From Okapia johnstoni (lineage: Eukaryota; Chordata; Mammalia; Artiodactyla; Giraffidae), in contig CM044316.1 of assembly GCA_024291935.2 (NCBI GenBank), positions 2,286,501 through 2,350,500 of the forward strand: DNA of 64,000 nucleotides. Direction: 5' to 3'. Below the pieces are notes generated by a model that made no database searches, was not told where the DNA came from, and saw only the letters and a list, made by a program, of their open reading frames with translations. How positions within the stretch are numbered: position 1 is the stretch's first letter; every line of letters starts with the position of its first letter. Position numbers and translations under genes: made by a program. Shown here one piece after another: positions 44,076 to 54,800 of the stretch.

Positions 44076-45867
44076 AGAGATAAGAAAGCCTTCCTCAGCG
44101 ACCAATGCAAAGAAATAGAGGAAAACAACAGAATAGGAAAGACTAAAGATCTCTTCAAGAAAATCAGAGATACCAAGGGAACATTTCATGCAAAGATGGG
44201 CTCGATAAAGGACAGAAATGGTATGGACCTAACAGAAGCAGAAGATATTAAGAAGAGGTGGCAAGAATACACAGAAGAACTGTACAAAAAAGATCTTCAC
44301 GACCCAGATAATCACGATGGTGTGATCACTCACCTAGAGCCAGACATCCTGGAATGTGAAGTCAAGTGGGCCTTAGAAAGCATCACTACGAACAAAGCTA
44401 GTGGAGGTGATGGAATTCCAGTTGAGCTATTTCAAATCCTCAAAGATGATGCTGTGAAAGTGCTGCACTCAATATGCCAGCAAATCTGGAAAACTCAGCA
44501 GTGGCCACAGGACTGGAAAAGGTCAGTTTTCATTCCAATCCTAAAGAAAGGCAATGCCAAAGAATGCTCAAACTACAGCACAATTGCACTCATCTCACAC
44601 GCTAGTAAAGTAACGCTCAAAATTCTCCAAGCCAGGCTTCAGCAATACGTGAACTGTGAACTTCCAGATGTTCAAGCTGGTTTTAGAAAAGGCAGAGGAA
44701 CCAGAGATCAAATTGCCAACATCTGCTGGATCATCGAAAAAGCAAGAGTTCCAGAAAAACATCTATTTCTGCTTTATTGACTATGTCAAAGCCTTTGACT
44801 GTGTGGATCACAATAAACTGTGAAAATTTTGAAAGAGATGGGAATACCAGACCATCTGACCTGTCTCTTGAGACACCTGTATGCAAGTCAGGAAGCAACA
44901 GTTAGAACTGGACATTGAACAACAGACTGGTTCCAAATAGGAAAAGGATTACGTCAAGGCTGTATATTGTCACCCTGCTTATTTAACTTATAGGCAGAGT
45001 ACATCATGAGAAACGCTGGACTGGAAGAAACACAAGCTGGAATCAAGATTGCCAGGAGAAATATCAATAACCTCAGATATGCAGATGACACCACCCTTAT
45101 GGCAGAAAGTGAAGAAGAACTAAAGAGCCTCTTGATGAAAGTGAAAGAGAGTGAAAAAGTTGGCTTAAAGCTCAACGTTCAGAAAACTAAGATCATGGCA
45201 TCTGGTCCCATCACTTCATGGGAAATAGATAGGGAAACAGTGGAAACAGTGTCAGACTATATTTTGGGGGCCTCCAAAATCACTGCTGATGGTGATTGCA
45301 GCCATGAAATTAAAAGACGCTTACTCCTTGGAAGGAAGGTTATGGCCAACCTAGATAGCATATTTAAAAGCAGAGACATTACTTTGCCAACAAAGGTCCG
45401 TCTAGTCAAGGCTATGGTTTTTCCAGTGGTCATGTATGGATGTGAGAGTTGGACGGTGAAGAAAGCTGAGTGCCGAGGAATTGATGCTTTTGAACTGTGG
45501 TGTTGGAGAAGACTCTTGAGAGTCCCTTGGACTTCAAGGAGATCCAACCAGTCCATCCTAAAGGAGATCAGTCCTGGGTGTTCATTGGAAGGACTGATGT
45601 TGAAGCTGAAACTCCAATACTTTGGCCACCTCATGCGAAGAGTTGACTCATTGGAAAAGACCTTGATGCTGGGAAGGATTGGGGGCTGGAGGAGAAGGGG
45701 ATGACAGAGGATGAGATGGTTGGATGGCATCACTGACTCGATGGACATGGGTTTGGGTAAACTCCAGGAGTTGGTGATGGACAGGGAGGCCTGGCGTGCT
45801 GCGATTCTTGGGCTTGCAAAGAGTTGGACACGACTGAGCGACTGAAATGAACTGAACTGAACTGTAC
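44076..45867 (+). mobile_element. BovB (RTE) LINE, 1.8 kb, with reverse-transcriptase remnants
   Basis: This is the longest BovB here. The frame 44,196-44,780 holds the N-terminal part of the reverse-transcriptase domain. After stops and shifts, 45,006-45,704 holds the catalytic YADD box (RYADDTTLM) and C-terminal region. The element ends in the ACTGAACTGAACTG tail at about 45,866, after which L1 resumes. It is 5'-truncated (no endonuclease domain) and not functional. BovB is an RTE-clade LINE known for horizontal transfer between squamates and ruminants, and it supplies the machinery for Bov SINEs. Confidence 0.93.
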
Positions 45868-46079
45868 TCTTAAAATACTTAATAATTAATTTTTATTACT
45901 ACAAAAATAAAGTTGAAGAAAAATTTTCCATCAAGCCACAAAACGACATGGAGGATACTTAAATTATTACTAAGTGAAAAAGCCAATCTGAAAAGTCTAT
46001 ATAACATATCATTCCAACTATATGACATTCTGGAAAAGGTAAAACTATGGAGATAGTAAAAAAAAAAAATCCTTTCAGT

Positions 46080-47020
46080 GGGTTCCAGGAGTTAAGAGAG
46101 AAGGAGGGATAATAGGGAGAGCAGAGAGGATTTTTCTGGCAGTGGTACTACTCCACATGACAGGAGAATGGTATGGGGCTGATGACGGGTCAGTGCAGGG
46201 CCACACTGGGGGGTAAGGGAGGAATGTGACAGGAAGAGCTAAGACAGAAGCCTCTCTGGTCACAGCAGAACCCTTGCAGTCCAAGAGAGCACAGGGCCTG
46301 TGCCCACCTTGGCTCCCTTCCCACTTTGCCAGGTGAGCCAGTGAATGGTGGGGTGGGGGAAGCGGCTGACGTGGCAGTATAAGGTGTCAGAGCCCCGGAG
46401 CCAGGTGGCTAGGCTTCAGGATGGGTTGAGTGGCCATGTCTTGACTGAGCTTGCACAGCAGGGGGAAGAGAAAGTTAGTGGCTGGGTGGGGGTGGGGAGG
46501 CGTCAGTTCACTTTTGGAAATGTTTGTTTTTTAGATGAGGGGCCTTGGGTCCAAGTACGAGCTAAGTGGTGGATGTCCAGTGTGCAGACACCGTTCTCTG
46601 GAGACAGGGAAAGCAAGGAGGGCTGGATTCGCCAGCTGCCTCGGTTGCCAGTTCCATGAGACTTGCTGAGAATCCAGAGTCTGCTATCCACCTGCTCCAG
46701 CCTGAGCCCCTTACCCCCCACACTGCCAGGAATGGCGCTGTGGTGGAACAAGCTGGAATCCTGGATACCTGCCCACCATCAGTTTTTCTCTGCAAATTAC
46801 CTGAGCGTGTGTCCATGTCTGAAGCAACACTGACACAGAAAGAAACACACCCACCCATGAGAGTGTGGAGCTGCCTCCACCCCGCACTGGCTCAGAGGGC
46901 TGTAGTCCTCATGCTGCGTTTGCAGGCACATAGCGCAGGACAGCCCTGCCCTCCCCTAAACACCAGGAAGGTGGCAGGGCCCTCACCCTCTTCCCAGAAC
47001 AAAACAGTGAAACAGAGGCC
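46080..47020. other. unique flank downstream of OBSCN
   Basis: GC-richer, non-repetitive-looking sequence between the transposon-filled gap and the OBSCN 3' end. The frames here have no family signature, and no gene is supported. Confidence 0.5.
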
Positions 47021-47039
47021 ACTTCATCCGGTGCTGCTT

Positions 47040-47045
47040 TTTATT
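47040..47045 (-). terminator. OBSCN: OBSCN (obscurin-B) polyadenylation signal
   Basis: AATAAA on the minus strand lies 66 nt after the obscurin-B stop codon (47,111-47,113), giving a very short 3' UTR of roughly 90 nt. Confidence 0.8.
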
Positions 47046-47110
47046 GATGTGTGTGTGCATATGCAGGGAGTCCTGAAAGACTGAGAGGCGCGGCCCTGAG
47101 GGCTGGGGAT

Positions 47111-48856
47111 TCAGCGCACTTGGGCCAGGTTGTGCTTTTTGCACAGCAGTGCCCGCCTCTTTTCGCGCTCTCGCACAAAGATGCGCAGACCAGTGGTTGG
47201 GAAGGTCACCGCCGTGGGCTGGGAGCTGGCTGGGCCCTCCTCAGTCAGCCACGGGCTCTGCAGGCAGCTGGACGCACACGGTCGGACCCTGGAGCACACG
47301 GAAGGGCAGTGTTTACAGCGCTCCCACCCGCGACGGGCAGGTCAGGGCACAGGGGCGTAGGCCAGGCAGAGTGGGTGGAGGTGCTTACCAGGGGTGCACA
47401 CACAGTGTGCTTCGGAGGAAGGCCACAGCGCCCCCAGACAGCCCGGCATAGCAGCGGCTCAGCCGGATGAGCCCCTTGCGCAGGCCTTTCTGCATGTCTC
47501 GTGTTCCCTCGCTGCTCACCGGGTACTCAGCGCTCAACCTGTGTGGGTGGCAGTCACGTGACTGACGTTACCCTCAGTGGACGGGAGTCACAGAGACCTG
47601 GGGTCACCATCATCAGACTCCAGGCCCGCCCACCGTGCCGAGCATGTGTGGAGACTCACATGATGAAGGCTGTAACGCCTATGGCCCAGATGTCCGTCTG
47701 CACGACAGCACCCTGGCCCTCTAGGAGCTCCGGAGCTGGGGATGGCATAGGTGGGGGTCACAGGCTGTTTGTGGTAGAGGGGGCAGGGGGACAGGACTGG
47801 GGCTTGCTCCCGGCACACCCCTCCCCCAGATCAGGCCTGGTGTTTACGCCTTGCGCACCCATGGTCTCCATGTAGTCCTTGAATCTCTCTGAGGGCAGGA
47901 CCCTCTCCTGGGCCAAGCTCTGGGCATTTCCAAAGTCGATGACCTTGAGCAGGTTGTACTCTGTGACAATCATGTTCTCCGACCTGAGGTCTAGATGCAG
48001 GATACCCTGGGCATGCAGGTACTGGGTGGCACTTAGTATCTGCCACAGATAGTCCTTCACCTCTGATTCCGAGTAGGAGGCCCTGGGGGCAGAGGGCCAG
48101 TTAGGGGGCACACGGGGAGGGGCACCCAGGCTCTGTCAACAGCCAGCCCCAGGGCCTTCCCTGTGGGCTTAGGAAGGAGGTCCCAGATCTACTGAGTGAT
48201 TCTGGTGGGCTGACGGGCAGAGGCGGGGCACGGAGGTGGGTGAGGAGGCAGACCGCAGTGCTCCAGCCAGGTCCTGAGCCTGGAATGCAGGCCAGGGCCC
48301 CCCTCACCTCTCGGCCAGACAGGGGAGCAGCTCAGGCCCGGAGCACAGCTCCAAGATGAGGACCAGGTGCCTGGGGCTGAGGTAGGCAGCCTGCAGCTGC
48401 GCGAGGTGTGGGTGGCGCAGGCCCTTGAGGGCCTCGTACTCCCGCAGCACGGCAGTCCTGTCCGCGGGGTGGTAGGGCACGATCTTGGCAGCCAGCATGC
48501 GCCCACTGGCCTTCTCCCGGCACTGCCGCACCACGCTGAAGCGGCCCCTGGGGAGGACATGCAGGCCAGGCTCGTGGCTCAGGCCAGACCCCGCCCTCCC
48601 TCCCAGTCTAGATAAGCACACCCAGCAGGGAAGTCCCAGAGAGGGTGGCAGACTCTGAGGCATTGTGGACGCAAGTGATCAGAGGGGCGAAAGCACGGGG
48701 CTGGGGTAGGAGCATGAAGAGCCAGTGGGGTGGAGGAGGCCCTGCCGCCTGCCCTCCCGGAGGCTCTGCACCTTCTCATCTGCGTCTGGAAGGCGAAGGT
48801 CTGCATGCTGGGGAGGGGCCGGGCTCGCCCCGTGGCAGCGCTCTCCTCTTCAGAGG
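47111..48856 (-). CDS. OBSCN: obscurin kinase 2 (C-terminal kinase) and C-terminus, six exons
   Basis: Exons 48,856-48,772, 48,547-48,308, 48,082-47,859, 47,735-47,660, 47,538-47,389 and 47,288-47,111 encode a protein kinase domain of the MLCK/titin-kinase group and the end of obscurin-B. Visible motifs are the nucleotide loop RRGRFSVVRQ, the ATP lysine in LAAKIVPY, the helix-C glutamate in LREYEAL, HLDLRSEN in the catalytic loop, DFGNAQ, MAPELL and DIWAIGVTAF. The catalytic aspartate is present, but the usual HRDxKxxN is HLDLRSEN, with Leu for Arg and Arg for Lys. The nucleotide loop lacks two of the three usual glycines. In the family this kinase is reported to act on cell-adhesion partners such as N-cadherin. 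The protein ends HNLAQVR. Confidence 0.95.
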
Positions 48857-51800
48857 CTGTAGGAAGAGGAAAACTCTGCACCACCATCTCCCTCAATCTC
48901 TTCTCCCATCACCCCTTCCCAACCCGACAGGAAGGCCCTCTTTGAACCCCCAACACTCTGCCCTCTCTTGCCTCAGGCCGTTGTGGGTAGGGGGCCTAGT
49001 GGGCAGAGTGAACCACCCCAAGTGAGTGTGTGACCGGCCGAGGTGGCGGGGTGCATTCCCACAGGGGCTTGCCCAGGAGCTCACCCAGGCGGCTGGGCCC
49101 TCCCAGGAGGACCTGCTCTGAAGGGCTGCTGTAGGGGCCCATGCCCGCCTTGCTGACGCAGGCCGTCCGGAAGGTGTACGCTCCACCCCGAGAAAGCTTG
49201 CCCGTGAGGTAGCAGCAGTCAAAGACGTCTGAGGCTAGTGTGTTCCAGCTGCCGCCTGGGCCACACAGGAGTGAGTTAGAGGCAGCCCAGCCGTGGCCGC
49301 CCACTTCACGTCAGTGCGGAGAGGCTTGACAGGGGCACAGAGCAGCCAGGCGTGTCCCCAGCCCCCTCCCCCCACCCACAGAGACTCTGGGGCCCCCCCA
49401 GGAGGTGCAGATTCAGGAGTGGCCCCATACCTTCCAGGCTGCACTGCACAATATACGTCACAGGGCCGTATGACTCCACAGGCTTCCAGACCAGCAGCAC
49501 CCCGTCTGCATGCACCTCCCCGATGTCCGGCCGTGGCGAGGAAGAGGGGCGCTCTGCAGGGCCCACAGTCAGCAGTCCGGGGTGGGCTTGCACGAGCTCT
49601 GTACGGAAGCTCTGAGCCCCAGCCAGCCCACCTCATGCTCCTGCACCCTACTGTCAGGCCCCTGAGCCCACCCGCACCTGGTCCAGTTCACTCTGGGTCC
49701 TTTCCAAGGCTGACTAGTAGGAAGAGCCCAGTGCCTCTCCTTCAAGGGGCCTTGGGAGGTGTCTGCCCTGCCCAACCCACCAGGCTCCCATCCCACTGGT
49801 GCCCACCCAGGAGCCCCATGGAATGGTCCTTGCTCACAGCCGCCCACCAACCCCAGGCTCTAGTCAGAGGGGCCTCTGCTTTGCCGGACTGTGGTGCAGG
49901 GCAGGTGGGGGCTGGCCCCCTCTGGGGATCAGGTCAGAGGTCCGAGAGCTAGGCTTGCAGCCTCTGTTTTGGATCCTCCAGAAACACACCCTGGCGCTGT
50001 GTTTTGAAAGCGTGGTTGGACTGTAATAGAGATACAAAATGGGAAGCTGCCTCCTCCCGCACTACTGGAGAGACAGAGAGGTACCGTGGGAATGCAAGGA
50101 GAAGAGCCCCCAAAGAAGTGTCAGGGAGGGGGCCTGGCCAGCTGTGTCACCCTGCCTCCCACGTCCCCTCCCAATGCTTCCAGACCCTGGCAGTGCCAGG
50201 CTGTGGGTGCCTGGGTGGTGAGCCTCACTTTCCCTGGGCCCTTCACAGCCAACCCACCTGCCTTCCGGAGGATGGCTGTAGTGGCCGCCGTCCCCAGTGC
50301 ATTGCTCACACTGCACGTGTACACGCCCAGGTCCTCAGCAGTCACCACCAGGATGGTCAAAAGCTGGAAGTTCTTGAGCGTAGAGGAGATGAGGAGGCGG
50401 CTGCTGCTCTCAAGAAGAGCCCCATCTGCAGCAGGATAGAGTGAGCCTCAAGATAAGCTCCCAACAGGTGCCCTGCCTAGTGGTCATTCCCAGGGCCCAC
50501 ACCCTCTTTGAGCCTCAGTTTCCCTCTATACAGTGAGAGTAATGCCTGAAAGGAGTACCCTGCCTCCCTGGGCCTCAGCCTCAGGAGAGCTCTTTACCTT
50601 TACTCCAGGTGGCCTGTGCAGCTGGCTGGGCCAACACCTGGCAGGCCAGAGTCACAGACTGGCCCAGGACCACCGTCTCATCCGAGAGCTCCCTTAGGAA
50701 TGATGGTGCTGGGGAACGGAGGTAAGGTGAGCCTTCAGAGGTGACCTTAGGCCTGAAAGCAAGGCCTGAACCCCACTGTGGGGATACAGGAGATGAGCCC
50801 CATTCCCACCCAGCTCATCTCCAACACTAGTGCCTACGCCAGGAAGGCTTCCAGGACTGCTGGCTCCTGACTGCTGGGGCACCAGAGTCCCCCTGTGTGC
50901 ATTTGAGCCCCTGTGGATGTGAGCTTCCCCTCGCCACCCTGCATTGGTCTTGACAGGGCTCCCCTTCCCCACAATAAGGTCCCTTGGGCTGCAGTGGGGG
51001 CCTCGCCTCTGGGCAGTGTACCCACCTCGGTCCTTGCTCTTCAGGCCTGACAGGCGGAAGGAAGCTAGACCTGCCTTCTTCCGGGGAGGACCCTCCTTCT
51101 GCAGACCTGCAGTAAGGAAGTGGCCACGGGAGGGAGGTCACACATTAGGGGCCTGGCTCCTCTGGGAGCATGAGAGGAAGACTCTGGGGATTCCCATGTG
51201 GCAGAAAAGTTCAGTCCCAAGGGGTCTTATTGGAAATGAGCTAAATCCAGGGCAGAGGACACCACCCCTCCCTACCCCATGGTGTCAGCCCATCATGGGC
51301 AGGGAACTGTGGGCAGCAGAGGCCAGCAGCTCAGGGGCCACAGGGCCAGTGGCTGAGGGCTCTGGGATCAGGATCAGGGAGGGCTAGTCCAGTTCCCATC
51401 TCCGCGGGGCTGTAACTGCAGTTGCATTACTACTGGGCTTCAGATGCACATGGGGAGGGACTGGAGGCCACAAAGGTGACCTCAGAAATGAGCCAATGTG
51501 TCCCGGGAGGTGTGGGCAGCAGCAGGCCAGGGGAAGGAGGATAGGATGGGGGTCTTCCTGCATCACTCAGGCAAGCTCCAGAGCTATCTTTTTGGCCAAG
51601 GAGCCCCAATGTGCAGTGTGGGAAACATGGATGTGCCCAGTTCCGGGGCAGGGTAGGGGTAGTAACCTTCAGGCCTGCCCCTCAGGAGGCGGGAGATGTG
51701 GGCCACCGAGGCCTTCACCCTCTGGCGTAGCCCCAGCTCTATGGGCTCCTCCAGCAGTGAATGCCTTCCAGGGAAGTGGAAGAGACTGCTGGAAGGGGGT

Positions 51801-54800
51801 GACCACTTGCGCTTCCTGCCACCGGCAGCTTTCTCGAGCAGGGCCTCCATGTCCTCTGGCTCCTCTGTGATCTCCAGGCTGGCTGGCCAGGGCCATGCAG
51901 CCTCCGGGAGCTCAGCCAGCTCCTCCCCAGCCTCAGACTCAGGGGAGGATGGACGCTCTGGCTCCATTGGCTTGGGGATCTTCCTAAAGATCATGAACTC
52001 AAATGGGAGATATTTGATGTCATACAGATCAGACAGATTGAGGTAGGCAGGATCCACCTCTGAGATGTCCAGGGACACAGTGTCTGCTGCTTCTGGGTCC
52101 CTGGACAGGTCCTGGATCTGTATGAGCGATACCTGAGAGCCCCCACTTAAGTCTTCCCACGAGCTCAACTCCTGGGAGGCCCTCGGGAGGGTTCTATCGC
52201 CCTCGGGTACAGGCACTGTGCTGGCCTGGGGCGGTGGGCTCTCAGTCCCTGCCTCGTCCTGCTCCTCCGAGGACTGAGAGATGGCCCAGGTCATCTTGGC
52301 CCACATGGGGCCCTGCCCTAGCATGCCACCGGCGTCTCCCCCAAAGGCAAAAGTGCCGTAGCCCGCCACCCCCGCGTAGCCACCATGGCACCCTAGGGAG
52401 AACTTCCGTGTGGTCGCCTGCTCCTGAGGCCTCTGTAGGCTGGGTGAAGACTGGGACAGGTCCTCTGTCTCCTGGACCAGGTCTTCAGCATCCAAGGAGG
52501 GGCTAGGCTCCATGCCCATCTGGGAAGCTGGCTCTGGGGGTCTGGGTGGTCCAGGTCTCTTGGTGAGAGGGATGGCCGTCAGCCCACTCTGAGAGTCTGC
52601 CTGGGGGCTTGCTTGGGCAGGGGGCAGAGGGGCCTGTGGCTTTCCTGAGAAGGAAGGGCTGGGGGATGACAAGAGAGCCTCTGTGCAGGGCCCTGAAGGG
52701 AAGGAGCCAGGAGGCTGTGGTGCCAAGGCAGCAGGGGGGCCACTGCCCTGGGGGGCCGGGACTGCCTGGGGCTGAGAGAAAGGGGCAGCCTGCCCTCCGC
52801 AGCGGTCCTGGGACAACCCCTCTTGCTGAGTGGAGCACCCATCACCACTGGAGGATGGCAGTCTCAGTCCCCGTGGGGTCCCCTCTGGATGCTCCTTCTC
52901 CCTGGCCCGTGCACCCTCTCCAGGCATGCCTTCTCCTTGGGCATCCTGAAGGCTCAGGGGAGCCAGAGCCGGACACTGCCCCTTGCTGCAGGCCTTGGCA
53001 GAGGAGCTGGCAGTGTTCGGTGGGTCAAGGTCCAGGGAGTGGCTGGAGCCAGAGGCCTCCTGAGTGCTTGTTCTGGGCATCTGCACGGCTGTCTCCAAGG
53101 AGGGTGCTGTGGCCTGCAGGGCAGCCTGCTCCTCCATGGCAGCTGCCTCCTCCAGTGCACGGTGCTCCAGCAGTGGCTCCCGAAGTCCCGGCAGGACGCC
53201 CGAGAAGTAGCCACCCTTGAGAAGATGCCGCCGCCGGGCAGGGTGCCGCCGGCTCCCTGTGGACGGGCCCCCTAGCTCTGGGCCCTCCCCCACCTGCTGG
53301 TAGAACAGGCTTCGGATGACGCTCTGCCGGGGCACACAGCCCAGGGCAGCTGCTGGCTCCTCGCCCTGCAGCGATGCAGGCAGAGCCGAGGCTGAGGCAG
53401 GTGGAGAGGCCTCGGCCTCTTCAGGCAAGCTGGCCGAAGGCCTCAGGAAGCCCCGGGGGTGCAGCAGTGGGGAGTGGGTCACCGGCGAGGATGGCAGTGA
53501 CTTGGCCCGGGCGAATGGGGCCAACTCATTGTCGGAGGAGGAGGAGCTGCTGGAGGAGGCGCTGGCGTCACCACGCAGGTGCCGGGCAATCCCGAGGGAT
53601 GGGCTGTCGGGCGGGCCCTGGAGCAGCTCTGGGATGGAGCGCATCACCAGGATGGACTTGTAGCTCATCAGGGAGCGCTGGGGGTGTGGAGGACAGGGGG
53701 CCATCAGCAGGGGACCCGCTGCCTTCCCAGGCCAGAGGGGAACTCGGGAAACGGTGGGCCGTAAAACACGTGGTCCCCAGGGCTCTGTCATCTTGTTCCC
53801 ATCTTGGCAGAGATGTTGCATGTTGCCCCGCCTCACCCCAGTGGCTCAGGAAGCAAAGACTTGAAATGAAGGGTGCCTGGCCCCACTTCCTTGCTCTCCA
53901 GACCCAGAAGGGACACACAGCCAGCCCTCTGGGCCTCATTTCCCTCTCTAGCCTCCAACCATGTCTGCACCCACCCCCTCACCCCTCCACAAGGCAGCAC
54001 AGCTCACCTGCCAGCGACTGCGGGCCAGGAGGAACTTCAGCTGCTTGGTGTTGATGAAGTGGGCCTCCTCCGCGGGCACCGACTTCTGGGGGAGCCCAGG
54101 TGAGAGAGCCATGTTGGGGGTGGGCGGGAGCTCCTGGAGCATCCTGCAGCCCAGGCAGGCCCCCACTCCTCCTGGCCTCACTTTCCCTCCCTGTGAGCCA
54201 GGCCAGCCCACGTTCAGCCTACTCACCTGGAACCAGGGGTGGGCGAGGCACTTGGCAGCACTGGGCCGGGCCCTGGTGGTGGGAGGCGGGAAGGAAGGTC
54301 CAGGTCAGGCCAAGAGGTCAGCTGGTCACTGAGGCAAGCACGAGACCTCAGATGTGTGTACTCACCCCACAGCCTTCTGCAGAGCAGCCTTGATAAAGTC
54401 CTGGGCATCCTCACTGAGGTGGGTGGCCATGGGGCTACTCCAGGACACCCGCCCTTCCAGGACATTCAGAAGGGTTGCTCGGTCACTCTCACCAGCAAAT
54501 GGGGATGAGCAGGTCAGGCTGGAAGCAGAGACATGGCTAGCCTTCAGTTGTGACCTGAATTTCTGGGTCCATGGGAGGCAGGTTGCTAGGACAGGGGTCT
54601 CAGGGTGATGGTAGTGACTGGGGCCCCCAGCCCTGACTGGAGATGCCTCCTGACACCTCTCTCCTTCAGCCCTGAGAATCCCAGCACGCGTCTCAGATTT
54701 CCCGGAGATCCAGCTTGGAGCCGGGATCCAGGCTAAGCCTGGAGTGGGCTGGGGTGAGGATCCAGGCTTGGCCTGGGATAAGGGATCAAGCGTCATCTGA

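Larger units (their letters stand above)
39965..46080 (+). mobile_element. old L1 LINE serving as host for four later insertions
   Basis: L1 ORF2 and 3' UTR sequence appears in order in 39,965-40,167, 40,373-41,233, 41,996-42,334, 43,362-43,703, 43,893-44,075 and 45,868-46,075. Read together the pieces follow the L1 map (GACCCAGAAATTCTTCTTCT, GTGGAATATTATTCAACC, CAGTTTTACGACATGAAAAG, CTCTTAAAATACTTAAT). The gaps are occupied by a Bov-tA SINE, an antisense BovB, a solo LTR, another SINE and a sense BovB. The L1 is a diverged, dead copy. Confidence 0.8.
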
